Origin: Agapetus fuscipes
Lineage: Eukaryota > Arthropoda > Insecta > Trichoptera > Glossosomatidae
Assembly: GCA_951799405.1 (NCBI GenBank)
Contig: OX637334.1
Location: 5,828,001 to 5,892,000, forward strand
Direction of reading: 5' to 3'
Length of the DNA: 64,000 bases
Positions 10,691 to 21,718 of this stretch are shown in pieces (the first letter of the stretch is position 1; the number at the start of each line of letters is the position of its first letter). Made by a program: the position numbers and the translations under genes. The notes below the pieces were generated by a model. It was not told the origin of the DNA and made no database searches. It was given only the letters and a program-made list of their open reading frames with translations.

Positions 10691-10933
10691 TGTTAGGGAA
10701 AGAATCCCAGCTATCTGATTTTTTGACGGGACTGCTTGCCTTTTTTTCAATTTGACAATTATCTTACTTTTTGTTAGTTTCGTTCCGAGTTGATTCTGTT
10801 TTGTGGTGACTCCAGTTAATTTTTATCATTTAGGGTAGAAATTGCATGAAACACCAAGCTTATAAAAGAGTTAGTCCACAATTCAACGTTTAAAAACAAC
10901 TTAAATTAACATTTTAAAAAATGATTAAATACA

Positions 10934-11238
10934 GTATTATTGCAGCTGGTAAAATTTCTGTATTCCATGTCGAATCTTCGGGTTCGATTTCAACCGATAG
11001 GGTCAGGAAAAAATTCCTGTTTCGGTAGGTATTTATTGTAAGCCCAAACTTAAACACTGAGAAGGTGTATTTAGCCTTAACAAAAAATGAGAGCCAGCCT
11101 ACTTGGAAGCCGGCAAACCTCTTCTTCGACAGAAGTGGTTGTCCCCTTTATCTGTAAAACTAATAGGTTTTCCTCGCCACACAACTCTTGAAGACAATAA
11201 AACTAAGTTACACTTAATGTGTAGCCTAGTTGCGTTAT
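10934..11238 (+). repeat. SINE-T copy, diverged
   Basis: The decayed A box (TTGCAGCTGGTAAAA) and B box (GGGTTCGATTTCAACC) are followed by the body, ending TGTGTAGCCTAGTTGCGTT. Confidence 0.75.
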
Positions 11239-11340
11239 GCGTATAAATAATTAATAAAATTTGAAATTCGCGTTTTTTTTGCTTTGATTAAAAATGATGG
11301 CAATTGCGTAAGTGGTCTAGCATTACTTATTTAACTTCAG

Positions 11341-11500
11341 AACCCCAAGTATAAAACGTATTGTTTTAACTCAACAAAAGCGGTTTACCCAAAAATGCAT
11401 GAAAACTAAAGCAGTGCTCATATGGAGAGTTTTTGTATCTATACATTTTTTTGGTTTACGCATCGGTTGAGTTGGAATGTGGTGTTTTATACTTGGGGTT
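11341..11500. mobile_element. MITE-M copy 1
   Basis: The ends AACCCCAAGTATAAAAC and GTTTTATACTTGGGGTT form near-perfect terminal inverted repeats about 160 bp apart. Related, more diverged copies sit at 28165, 48058 and 59741. Confidence 0.75.
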
Positions 11501-12227
11501 TATAATAAATTTCGGTGCTACATTCATCTCACTTAGTCGAGAGGGAATCGAGAAGCGACCGAGTAAGAGAAGATGATAATAATGTGAATTAATGGTTTAG
11601 TCGGCGAAAGCTCGAGCTGAGAGGCATTACTCGAGCGCCGCAATCTCGAAAAGGAATCTGAAGAGTGTAAAACTAATAATGCTTTGTAATTTAAAAATAT
11701 TGCTACGTCCTTCAAACTAAAGAACGAAAAAAATATGAGGCTTTTCATGTACGTGAGATACTTATGTAGATGATTATTAAAGAAAATGGAACTCTTTTAA
11801 AAAGTGCTCCTAAAGTTTTTTTAAACAAAAAAACCATGCAAAGAAAATGCTATCGATACGAAACTGATAACAAGTCTTTTACTTGTATCGCTTGGAGTGG
11901 CCAGTCCCCTACAAATGCGTCTCTATTCACATTCATCACTCTCTTCTTGCGTGATATCCTCTATTTCTTACTCTTCAGATTTCAATCTCGCCTTTTTATA
12001 TCCATCAATTCTTTCCTCGGTCTTTTCCTTCAATGCTTACTTTTGACATTCTCCTGGTACACACTCTTTGACAGTCGTTTATCTCCCATTTTTCTAAACG
12101 CCCAAACCATCTAATTGTAATGCTCTGCACTGTTTTATTTGTACCTGAAAATTCACATGCTTATCTCCCAACAGCTAAGATAAATATCAATCTTTTACCT
12201 ACAATTTAATTCGCCAAGATAAAAAAA
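11501..12227. other. Unassigned stretch
   Basis: Two open frames (11533-11748 reverse, 11770-12114 forward) show no recognisable domain, and their composition does not suggest coding. Confidence 0.5.
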
Positions 12228-12456
12228 CATTAAAGAGTCATTAAACATGTATTCCCACAAGCAAATACGTAAAAGGTCACGGTTACGCATGCCACATGTG
12301 GACTTACAACATAAAAATCCAATCTCAGATGAACATCAGCATAGCAACTCTTGCCGACCTTCCCTGAAACATGGGTGACATTGGCAAAGTGAATATTTTT
12401 TTATAGTATGGGTGGTCATTGGTCAGCCTCATATCAATTTATAAGTCAAGGAACAT
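12228..12456 (-). repeat. SINE-A copy
   Basis: From CATTAAACATGTATTCCCACAAGC to ATAAGTCAAGGAACATT. Most of the family consensus is present, with an extra GGTCATT duplication near the head. Confidence 0.8.
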
Positions 12457-12577
12457 TAATTAATGAACATGACGCCCCCTAAGTGCTTGTTTGTCGTATG
12501 CATATTAAAGGTAATTTCACATGAGCAATGTTTGTATGCGTACTTCACTAATATGTCTGAATGTAACGCAACTAACG

Positions 12578-12831
12578 CAACGCAACTAAGCTACACATAT
12601 AGTGTAACTTCTTGCCGCGTTATCCCCGAAGGGGTCGCATGTGGCGAGTTGAACCTATTTATTCTTACAGGTAAGGGGGCCGGCCTTACGCCAACCACTT
12701 CAGTTGAAGTGGGGGTTTCCCAGCTCCCGAGGGGGCTGGTACTCATTTCTTGTGAAGGCTGAGTAAACCTTGCCGGTATTTTTATTATGGGGTTTGAAAT
12801 AAACACCGAAATAGGAAATCATTTCTGACAC
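12578..12831 (-). repeat. SINE-T copy, body half (interrupted by a LINE)
   Basis: Near-consensus SINE-T body from CGCAACTAAGCTACACATAT to GAAATCATTTCTGACAC. The tRNA-like head of the same copy is displaced to 13721-13799 by an inserted LINE. Confidence 0.85.
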
Positions 12832-12858
12832 TATACTATATTCTGACATTTCTGACAC

Positions 12859-13720
12859 ACAAATAGTGATTACCGCCATAAACTAGTGACCCTTAAAGGA
12901 CACTCGTATGATTGCTTGCATACTAGCCGCGCGGGGCAGGACTGTCAGTGTCCACTTCTGGAAGAAGTTGAGTCATATGTGTACCTAGGCCTCACTATTG
13001 ATCACCATCTGACGTGGAACCTTCATATAGACAATGTTTGTGCAAGACTAAGATCAGTTATGTGTAAATTGTATAATCTGAAGTTCATTGTAAGCAGGGG
13101 CATACTGTATATGCTTTATTTTGCTCTTACCGAATCTATTGTCCTATATGGACTTAGTGCTTATGGTCTCACTTTCATTACTCATGTTAATAAAATCAAG
13201 CTGATACAAATAAGGACATTAAAACTGTTAATTGATAAAAATGTAAAACATAGCATAAGAGATAATTACGAACATATATTTAAAATTGTTAATGTTTTGC
13301 CTGTAGATTTAAAAGTAAAATACCTTGTGTTGTTAGAGCAGTATGAGAGCAGTGAGTACAAATGTCAGGTGCAGTACAGGTACCCCACTAGGGGAGCCCT
13401 TGTACCGAGGCTGATTGTTCCACGCGTCACCAACTATTACGGCACCAGGACGAGGGAGTACCTTACCCCTACACTCACCAATGAGATTCCAACGACCGTA
13501 GTGGAACGATCAGCCTCCAAACACATGTTTAAAAAGGAACTAAAAAAGTACTTGCTCTCAATATGCCCTTAATTTAATTTAATTAAAATATTACTTAATT
13601 TAATTAAAAACAAAAAATACAATCGGCCAACAAACTGCTATGCAGTTTGGCTGAAGTAGTCATTAAATAAAAATATGTATATTATATAAATAAATGTTTT
13701 AAAAAAAAAAAAAAAAAAAA
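12859..13720 (+). mobile_element. 5'-truncated LINE inserted in SINE-T
   Basis: An open frame (12886-13572; first ATG is internal) holds the C-terminal part of a non-LTR reverse transcriptase: VYLGLTIDHHLTWNLHI (thumb-region motif), then ALTESIVLYGLSAYG, and it ends KKELKKYLLSICP. The frame is intact to its stop, followed by a short 3' UTR and about 20 A. The 5' end was lost at insertion. CATTTCTGACAC occurs at 12820-12831 and again at 12847-12858, marking the left junction, and ACAC at 13721 marks the right. The clade is not decided; a jockey-like or CR1-like element is plausible. Confidence 0.85.
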
Positions 13721-13799
13721 ACACCTTCCTCGGTGGGATTCGAACCCGAGCTCACGGGGTAGAATGCGAGCACTCTACCAACTGAGCTATCGACCGGAC
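13721..13799 (-). repeat. SINE-T head half (tRNA-derived)
   Basis: The reverse complement has a tRNA A box (TAGCTCAGTTGGTAGAGTG) and B box (GGGTTCGAATCCC). It completes the SINE whose body ends at 12831. It is not a free tRNA gene, since the same head is always joined to the same body. Confidence 0.85.
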
Positions 13800-13975
13800 T
13801 ATGTGGAATCTGGAAATTGATTTTAAAAATCTCTCTCTCCCATCATGGTGTTTTACGTTTTTTCTTAGCTTAGATTTATAGAATGCGATTCTTAAGACAA
13901 TTTCATTGAAAGGTTTTCTTTCAATCAAATGGTGGACAAGCCAAACAAGCATTGGCGGGACGTCTATCTATCTAT

Positions 13976-14222
13976 ATATAATCTAAGCTGCAAAGATATG
14001 TTAACATTTAAGGCTCATATTAAATGCATGCCTACAGACAGGCACATGTATGTAGGTTCGCGCCTACACATTCTGCATGCGTGCATCCAAATAAAGAAAA
14101 CCTCACATAGACAACTCCTGCCACCGCACCGTTCCCTGAACCGGGGTGGCATTGGCAAAAGTGAACCGATTTTTACAGCACGGGTGGTCAGCCTCATGCC
14201 AGCCTATCAGTCAAGGAGCGTC
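13976..14222 (-). repeat. SINE-A copy
   Basis: From ATATAATCTAAGCTGCAAAG to CAGTCAAGGAGCG; the subfamily with GACAGGCACATGTATGTAGG. Confidence 0.85.
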
Positions 14223-14637
14223 ATTAATGTAAATCAGTTTTACAGATTATGTCATTGACAATATTTTTTTTGTTTCTGCTGAAATTATTTAAAAGAACAC
14301 AAAATAATTCGGTCAGCAATTTGTCCTGACCACGTCATACTCGTACATACTGCGGCGGCAGCTCGCAGCGTCCACACGCTCCCAGTACAGACGTGATACG
14401 TTTGATTGATGCGTCTGAACGTGCCGGCATATTAACATAACAATGCGATGCCCGGCGGCTCATTTCACTGTCGCAGGCACGCTCTGACCAGGACAGTAAA
14501 CAAAAATTAATGTTGCGAATGTGTGACTGTGTTTCTGTTTTTTTTACTTGTGTGAGTGTGTCTGTGTCTCTAGATGTAGGTGCTTAACTAATAATTGTAC
14601 TTGTATTTAGTTGATATCATGCGGGTATTTGCTCGCA
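14223..14637. other. Unassigned stretch
   Basis: Includes a GC-richer patch (14330-14500) without a convincing frame. Confidence 0.5.
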
Positions 14638-14880
14638 AAACGCAACTAAGCTACACATATAGTGTAACTTCTTGCCTGCGTTATCCCCGAAGGGGTCGCA
14701 TGAGGTGATTCGGGACCTATTTATTTTTACGGGTAAGGGGGCCGGACTCACACTAACCACTTTAAGTTGAAGTTGGGGTTTCCTAGCTCCCGGAGGGGTT
14801 GGTTCTCATTTCTTGTGAAGGCTGAGTAAGCCTTGAGATCGAACCCTTGCTCTCGGCATGGAATGCAAGCATTCTATCAT
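14638..14880 (-). repeat. SINE-T copy with internal deletion
   Basis: The body begins CAAAACGCAACTAAGCTACAC and jumps from GGCTGAGTAAGCCTTGA straight to a decayed head GATCGAACCCTTGCTCTCGG, so the segment between is missing. Confidence 0.75.
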
Positions 14881-15231
14881 AATTTACAATTTATTTTCCG
14901 TTTTATCCCGGATATTGAAAAAATACATTGTATTTCTAAGGATCACATATTATTAAAGAACGTTGTTTTCGTATTGACTTAATGCAACAATTACATTTGT
15001 TTGAATAGTTATTTTTAGAAATATTTTTTTTTTCAGTTAATTAACGAATCATTTTAGGCAAACTTGTATTATCCTTGCTTGTATATCAAAAAGCGTGTCT
15101 CCTGAATACATGCCAGCATTAGCGTCAACGAAACGTCAATAATAATCTAAATTTTACTACAAAGGTTTATATCTGAATAATATATTAACTTTCTACGTTA
15201 TTTTTATTTGTTTACTGTAATCTATAAGTTA
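14881..15231. other. AT-rich unassigned stretch
   Basis: No gene or repeat recognised. Confidence 0.5.
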
Positions 15232-15645
15232 TAATCTATAATCTAATCTATAATCTAAGTTGCAAGGATATATTCATTCAAAGCTCTCAGATGTATGCCC
15301 ACAAACAAACACGTGTAGTTCGCGCTTACAAATGCTGATTGTGTACTTACAAATAAAATCCAAACTCAAATGAACATAAGCCCTGCAACTCTTGCCGACA
15401 TTCCCTGAAACAGGGGTGACATTGGCAAAGTGAAACATTTTTTACAGTATGGGTGGTCAGCCTCATACCAACCTATAAGTCAAGGAATACGAGTAATAAA
15501 TAACATTTAAGTTTACAAAAAAAACAACAAAACCTTAAAAATAAATCCATACAAAAAAAGTCAAAAATTTCTTATTCAAAAAATGTAGCAAACTAATAAA
15601 CCAACATTACAAATCAGTATTGCAGATTAGCCGCCACTTCGTTAA
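15232..15645 (-). repeat. SINE-A copy continuing into a LINE 3' UTR
   Basis: SINE-A proper spans 15232-15490. The next 155 bp, to GATTAGCCGCCACTTC, match the sequence next to the SINE-A modules at 61263 and 62341. At 62341 that sequence joins the end of a LINE coding region, so this is a 5'-truncated copy of a LINE with a SINE-A-like 3' tail. Confidence 0.75.
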
Positions 15646-15689
15646 TGATATTAATAATTGGAAAATTTTACATAGTTTAGTTGCACGGA

Positions 15690-15785
15690 CCACCTCAAAG
15701 GCGCTTTTAAGTGTTTTATTAAACAAAATGTCTTAAGCAACTTCCTAAAACTGCCAACACTAGTCTCTGTTCTCAACTCTTTTTT
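15690..15785 (-). pseudogene. LINE RT C-terminal fragment
   Basis: The reverse complement (GGAAGTTGCTTAAGACAT) matches the C-terminal coding segment at 29195-29311 (FRKLLKT-like), but it is short and broken. Confidence 0.5.
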
Positions 15786-15842
15786 TTGATGCAAGAATTT
15801 TCATGCCTATTTTATGGTTTAGTGAAGGTAAGATCCCAAAAC

Positions 15843-15906
15843 AAAAGTGAACCATTTTTACAGCATGGGTGGTCAGCCGCATACCAACCTACCGGTCAAG
15901 GAACAT
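15843..15906 (-). repeat. SINE-A head fragment
   Basis: GTGAACCATTTTTACAGCATGGGTGG through GGTCAAGGAACATA. It faces the full copy that starts 15 bp later in the opposite direction. Confidence 0.8.
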
Positions 15907-15920
15907 AACTGGAGTTTATT

Positions 15921-16181
15921 TTATCCTTGACTTATAGGTTGGTATGAGGCTGACCACCCATACTGTAAAAAATGGTTCACTTTGCCAATGTCACCCCTGT
16001 TTCAGAAAAGGTCGGCAAGAGGTGCAGGGCTTATGTTCATTTGAGATTGGGTTTTGATATTGTAGGTCCACATGCGGCATGTGTGAGCGCGAAATTAGGC
16101 GTGTCTGCTTGTGAGAATGCATTTAATATGAACCTCAAATAATACATATCTTTGCGACTTAGATTTAGATTTAGATTTAGA
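15921..16181 (+). repeat. SINE-A copy, near consensus
   Basis: CCTTGACTTATAGGTTGGTATGAGG to a (GATTTA)n tail. The A-box-like GGTTGGTATGAGG and B-box-like ATGGTTCACTTTGCC, about 35 bp apart, suggest a tRNA-derived head. Confidence 0.9.
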
Positions 16182-16346
16182 AGCTCTTCTTAACTACTTG
16201 TGTTAACGCTGTCTCCGTCAGATCGCGCCAGTATTATATGTGCAGAGTTAAGAACACGGTGTTGGAATAATGCTACATATTCTCATGGAAATAGCGAGCG
16301 TGGCAGCTGAGCTATTGTTGGGCATAATTGAAAATGTCGAGGAAAA

Positions 16347-16735
16347 TAAGGAATATTGAATGTGACGAGTTTTGCATGATAAAAATGGATAAAGTTAGCT
16401 TAGAGGTTGACTTTTATATGACATTTTAAGATACTTTTAATCAGGTTGATGGCTCAATTAAAATAACTTATATGTCATAAAGGATATTGAATGTGACCAG
16501 TTTCGCATGATAAAAATGGATAAAGTTAGGTCATAGTTTGACTCTTATATAACTTTTTACAATATATCTAATCAGATTGGTATCTCAATTCAAATTACTA
16601 ACATATTTAATATACTAACATATTTATCACAAGGGATATTTAATGTGACAAGTTTCGCATGAAAAAAAAAATAGTTTGTAGATTAAATTTTATATGGGTT
16701 TATCACAGGTGGCTTTCTCATTTGAAATTATATAA
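16347..16735. repeat. Diverged tandem repeat, three units
   Basis: Units begin GGAATATTGAATGTGACGAG (16347), GGATATTGAATGTGACCAG (16480) and GGATATTTAATGTGACAAG (16631). They share TTTCGCATGATAAAAATGGA and a later GGCTCAATT-type block. Period is about 130-150 bp, and the units differ by indels. Confidence 0.75.
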
Positions 16736-16751
16736 CGTATTTTAATGTATT

Positions 16752-16908
16752 ATTCCTTGACTCATAGGTTGGTATGAAGCTGGCACAGATACTGTAAAAA
16801 AATATTCACTTTGTAATGCCACCCCTGTTTCAAGGAAGGTTCATTTGAGATTAGATTTTTTATATTGAATGTCCACATGCTGCATGTGATAGCGCCAAAT
16901 TACACGTT
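16752..16908 (+). repeat. SINE-A fragment
   Basis: ATTCCTTGACTCATAGGTTGG to ATAGCGCCAAATTACACG; the tail end is missing. Confidence 0.75.
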
Positions 16909-17027
16909 TTTCATATTTCTTCTGTATATCTACTTCGTCAGTTGTTAATTTTTCCTACCATCTCATCCTATGTGTTTTTGTCCCTTTACTTTCACATTCT
17001 CTTGAAGCTACGTACTTAATACATACA

Positions 17028-17140
17028 ACACCTAACCTCAAATGAACTTTACTCTATAACTCATGCTGATTTTTTCTGAAACAAGAGAGACATTGGCAAA
17101 AGTTTATCAGCTTTAACGCTGTATAATATAACCTCATTTT
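17028..17140 (-). repeat. SINE-A fragment, old
   Basis: CAACACCTAACCTCAAATGAAC and GAGACATTGGCAAAAGT are recognisable; the rest is decayed. Confidence 0.55.
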
Positions 17141-17760
17141 GTAAAATACTTATAAAAAGTCATGAGAAAAAATTGAAAACACGACTCGCACATAACATAA
17201 GTCTTGGATGGAATATTAGTATTAAAAAGTGCAAAACTAACAGAAAAAAAAAAATGACGCATTCAACATTCTAGAAAAAACGACTTTTTAATACTAACGG
17301 GTATTTTCCTATTTTATGATTGCTCGGTGGATATTATTTTATGATGAGGGTCCATAATAAATTACTGAAACATTTCATGGTTCGTTTGGAATGATTAACA
17401 TCGGAAACGTGAAATATGCCAATTGAAGCAAAGGTTCACATTTCATACGATAATTGCTCGTTACGTTTTCAATTGTTTTAAAAAGATTTTTCATCAAAAA
17501 AATATATATATAACTGGTAAAAGAATGAGTGAAATACATGAATATATGACCGGTTTCATGTATACACTTTGCATCATCATGATAACATGGTTACAAAGTG
17601 AATTACAAATTGATAATTCAATTTTGGAAACAAATATGAATTTCAATATGAATACAATACATTCTTGAAATAACTTTTTTTTGTAATTTTACAATTATAA
17701 TAAGTACACATTAAGTTTATTAAAAATTTTGGATATAACATCGGGATAACTTACTAACAT
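17141..17760. other. AT-rich unassigned stretch
   Basis: A short frame (17423-17668) shows no family resemblance. Nothing else seen. Confidence 0.5.
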
Positions 17761-17764
17761 AATT

Positions 17765-17850
17765 CTGGACGTTTCTTTGGCGACGTAGCTAGCGTTTTCA
17801 GGAGACACCCTCTCTGCAAGGCCACCGAGAATGAAACGTCCAGAATGCTC
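17765..17850 (-). ncRNA. Hammerhead-like core, degenerate (HL1)
   Basis: On the - strand 17771-17801 reads CTGAAAA-C-GCTAGC-TACGTC-GCCAAA-GAAAC, the layout seen at 58968-58998 but with stem mismatches and a changed CTGANGA box. GACGTTTC/GAAACGTC at the edges also forms an inverted repeat. Probably a decayed copy. Confidence 0.35.
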
Positions 17851-18204
17851 TAAATTCTCCTATAACGGTTCATCCAACATCCGAAAAGTTTAATTGCCTA
17901 ACTGTGGAATTATAATAAAGTATAAATAAGGTCAAACGAATGTTATTCCAATTTAAACCTAGCAATTTTTAAAACAAAATTATTCATTGGAGTTTATACA
18001 TGGCAGGCTGATGATGGATTGATGCCGTGGTTTGTGAAAGTTGGTGCTATGGGCTTGCTCAGCGTAAAGGCGAAAGCTACAGCTCCCACAAAACACGGCA
18101 CCAATTCCCTAAAACAACTCTAAAGCATCAATTATAATAATATTAGGATGCAACAAACAACTGATAATTAAAAACAACAAGATGATTTCTTTAGTGAGTG
18201 CTGT

Positions 18205-18320
18205 TTTTTGTGTGCACCTCAAGAGCATTGTGCGAGCTCTGTTGTTGATGAGGCAAGCCCCAATTCTCAAGCAAGACCCAGATGCTGTAAGGCTGGATAG
18301 ACCGGAATAACAAGCAACAG
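18205..18320 (+). repeat. Short shared repeat (RD) copy 1
   Basis: CCAATTCTCAAGCAAGACCC and TGTAAGGCTGGATAGACC recur at 40665-40745 (reverse) and around 43000-43075. The family is unknown. Confidence 0.5.
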
Positions 18321-18375
18321 CAATTATGTTTTACAATTTTATTCGCGCTTCATCGTTAATAAAGTGACACGTCTC

Positions 18376-18406
18376 CTGATGAAGTCAAAAACCACTTTGA
18401 TGAAAC
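18376..18406 (+). ncRNA. Hammerhead-like core (HL2)
   Basis: CTGATGA-A-GTCAAA-AACCAC-TTTGAT-GAAAC. It has the conserved CTGANGA and GAAAC boxes with a 6-bp stem (one G-U pair) between them. It has the same architecture as the cores at 54041, 58968, 60576 and 60675, though the stem sequence differs. Confidence 0.4.
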
Positions 18407-18430
18407 GCTGAAAAAGCCTATTTGCCTGCA

Positions 18431-19014
18431 TCAAGTTTTTCAAAATCAGTTTTTTTTAAAGTAATATTGATCTTCATTACAATAACAAAAAAACTGTTCT
18501 GTGGCTGAAATAATGTAAAATGTTTATGAGAATAGCTCGCGCTTATCCAGATCAGCTGATTTGGTTTCAGAATAAGCTCAGCTTAAATTTCAATCGGTAG
18601 GCGCACAATAACTTATGCCTAAAGCTTCGATCCGTCACCGCCAAAACCGAGGATCGTAGCTTTTATGTGAAGCTACGACAAAGTATATCCTCTACGGTTT
18701 AGCCCTCTACGACAGAGTATCCAGTGGGGGCAAGTAGCGATGGCAAAAAATATTCCAAAAAAAAATTACAAATATTTTTTAATGATTTTAATTCTTTTGC
18801 TAGAAAAGATACAACTTTTTATAGATTCCTTTTGTTTGTTGTTCACAGCAAGTTTCCAGCAAGTTTTCAGCAAGTCTCCCTAGATTCAAGAGACTATGAC
18901 ACTTTTTGTGGTGCCGCAGAAATGTTGGTGATGTGGTATAACTTGTGCACCCTCACACAGTGATAACCATGTCGAAATACATTCTTTAATTGATTTATTA
19001 AAATTGTGTACGCA
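18431..19014. other. Unassigned stretch
   Basis: A short frame, 18724-18963, has no recognisable domain. Confidence 0.5.
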
Positions 19015-19158
19015 AAAAAAATGCAATTAAGCTACACATATAGTGTAACTTCTTGCCTGCGTTATCCCCGAAGGGGTCACATGTGGCGATTTGTGACCTT
19101 TTTATTTTTACAGGTAAGGGGGCCGGCCACACACCAACCACTTTCAGTTGAAGTGTAC
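19015..19158 (-). repeat. SINE-T fragment
   Basis: AAGCTACACATATAGTGTAAC to TTTCAGTTGAAGTG; the head half is missing. Confidence 0.8.
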
Positions 19159-19179
19159 ACTTATTACTTATTCTTCATG

Positions 19180-19305
19180 CGTGCCTATACTTATGCAAAC
19201 TGAAGCTCTTTCCACCTTTCTCTGAAACGAGGGTGATATTGGCAAAATGAACTAATTTAAACACTACGAGTAGTCAACTTCGCACCAAAGTCTTTGTCAA
19301 AGTAT
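19180..19305 (-). repeat. SINE-A fragment, old
   Basis: TCTGAAACGAGGGTGATATTGGCAAAATGAAC and GTAGTCAACTTCGCACC correspond to the promoter half of SINE-A. Confidence 0.6.
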
Positions 19306-21018
19306 GTACGCAATTGAAAAATTATGCTGGAAAACATCACACGCTTATGTTAATAGGATTTTTAGCAACCTGAACAAGGTTTTAGTAAGATTTTCCCCTT
19401 TTCATCAGCTGTGTTAGGTTTAAGCTTAAAATATGTCACAAATTATTTGTCTCTATCAAATACGTGGAATAAAATAAAATTAAAACATGTTATTCAATAA
19501 CATTTATTTTTTAACATTTAACATTATCCTATACTCTTATTTTTCTGAAACTAATGTAGCATCGTAGCACTTACCATTAGCCGCCTTTGAGTAAAGTCCT
19601 CTACGCCAAACGCCTGGAGCGTTATTTGGCCATATAAAATGCCACAGCGTCTACGGCGTAGGCGTTAAAAGCTCAGCCTGTTTATTTATCATAAAAAAAC
19701 AAAGTATTTGGCTTTGGTTGATCGGATTTCACGCAAAAATAGCAGTATTATAATCCTATATTCTGACAAAATGGATTGTTGTACTACTCTGTAATTATTT
19801 TTATTATTGATTTTCCCCACCAATACATCTGTACTTGGTGTTCTGTACCAATTTCACCTCTGTATCAGGAAAAGGGTCAAACGTATCAAGGTTTATGTTC
19901 ACATCAAATTTAGGGTTTTTTAAACATTCGCCTATTTTGTAAGCGTTTACTAATTTCGAAAAAAGATTACTCCTAATTGTCAGTTTACATTGAGAACATT
20001 TATTAAACGTGGATGAATGCAGGATATTAGTTTGTAAAAAACCCATGAAAAAAATTATCATACTAGAATTTATTTCCCATTTAAATAAACATACACAATT
20101 TCATAGCGGCCTCCTTGTAGTATTATCATAAATTTAAATAACGTAATTTTCGATCAGTGAACTTTTACAAGTCTGGCAAACGAGACTCACAACAACGCTT
20201 TCCACTAGTGATATTTGTAAAAACGCGTGGATAAGGAGAAGAACTTCCAGTATTCAAGTTAAATTCAAAGGTTTCAATGATATTAAAGCACTTTACTGAA
20301 CTGTCAAATTGACGAAAAAATCAGTCTCATCAGCAATGACTATGTAGGTTCTCAGTAGTATGGTCAAACACTCCTCGTACCCGTCCTGTATGTATATGGC
20401 AGAAGGACCCACAGCACATGGACGCTCATACAAAGCTTTATATTTTACGTGGTGGAAGGCCTTCCCGTGAAGTAAAAGCAAATGAAGTAGAGAGACATGT
20501 ATGTGATTCAATAAAACACAGCGCTCACCAGACAAATCATTCTGAAAGTAATTTATGTAACCATCTCAATTGTATCTAGTTTTTGTCATTTAGCAACTCT
20601 CTAGAGAAAATTTTACTTCTACAAATGTGTATCACAAAGAGTGCATTAAGCATGCATAAATCCATTTGGAGAAATTTTAGCTTGTAGCAATTCTGAGACG
20701 ATAAATTTTAAGAATTGTCGTAAATTAAATACTTATAAAACAACTTGACACTGGCGCCCCTGCCGAATGCGGGAATCCGCCACAAAGAAAAAGAAGAAGA
20801 AGAAATACTTATAATATTTTATTGTTGTTTTTATTACCATTGATTAGATAGTTTTGATGAACAGCCATAGAATATATTTGTGAATGATTTAGACCTTAAA
20901 AATCAACTCAATGACCAAACGCCCTTGGGGTGGCTAGTGCCACTAAACGGCGCTATATACAAATTGACCAATTATTATTATTATTAAACTGGAAGAATCA
21001 AAAATGTGTCTCAATTGC
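19306..21018. other. Unassigned stretch with possible LINE 3' ends
   Basis: The open frames 19804-20061 and 20293-20535 (both reverse) have no recognisable domain. CTGGCGCCCCTGCCGAATGC at 20751 followed by a GAA-rich run, and GGCGCTATATACAAATTGACC at 20948 followed by (ATT)n, look like LINE 3' ends with simple tails, but I cannot assign them. Confidence 0.4.
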
Positions 21019-21255
21019 CTAATCTAATCTAAGTTGCAAAAATATGTTACATTTAAAATTCATATTAAATGCATTCCCACAAGCAGACACGCATAATTTC
21101 GCGCTCACAATTGCCGCATGTGGACCTATAATATAAAAACTCAATCTCAAATGAACATAAGCCCTGCAACTGTTGAAACAGGGGTGACATTGTCAAAGTG
21201 AACCATGTTTACAGCATGGGTGGTCAGCCGCATACCAACCTATAAGTCAAGGAAC
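21019..21255 (-). repeat. SINE-A copy
   Basis: CTAATCTAATCTAAGTTGCAA to TAAGTCAAGGAACAT; near consensus except for a short deletion around GCAACTGTTGAAACAGG. Confidence 0.9.
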
Positions 21256-21564
21256 ATACACGACAAATTACATTTTAAAATACTCAAAGAATACTAAAAA
21301 TTACCTACATAGACGTGGTACTCAAAACAGAAGTCCTGACTTGAGCTAGAGATGACTTAGAGCTTATACAAAACTCGGAAGAGCTTGCAACTAGGGCATC
21401 ACTGCGTGCGAAACATACCACATTTTTAATTCCAAATTGAAGGGGAAAATTGATGAACGCTGACGGCCCAGTAGAAGACAGCTGGCAAATATGAATGATT
21501 GAATCGGAATCCAGATTGTGCAGGAACTATTTCAAACAGTGCAAAATAGAGGCATATCTGCCAA

Positions 21565-21718
21565 GGGGCTGTCCATATATTACGTCATTCGCATTAAGGG
21601 TGGGGGAGTCTGGTCTGCGGATGATGGAAAATGATGTACGAGTACCAAAAGTGAAGTCGTTCTTGTATATACCAATTTCTACAAAATATACAAAATATTA
21701 TGTAAGTAATAAAACATT
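21565..21718. mobile_element. Left half of a TIR element split by an LTR retrotransposon
   Basis: GGGGCTGTCCATATATTACGTCAT here is the inverted counterpart of GATGACGTAATTTATGGACCG at 27904-27924. The two halves (154 and 140 bp) would form one element of about 290 bp. The DNA transposon superfamily is not assigned. Confidence 0.65.

Noticed and set aside
12463..12762. Protein-like frame SYTYSVTSCRVIPEGVACGE... seen at 12463, 57069 (reverse) and 63034
   Set aside because: It is the same reverse frame of the SINE-T body in each young copy, so it reflects repeat similarity and not a gene family.
13735..13799. tRNA gene on the - strand (also at 56709 and 63420)
   Set aside because: A and B boxes are good, but the sequence is the head of SINE-T, joined to the same body in every copy, and does not close a proper acceptor stem.
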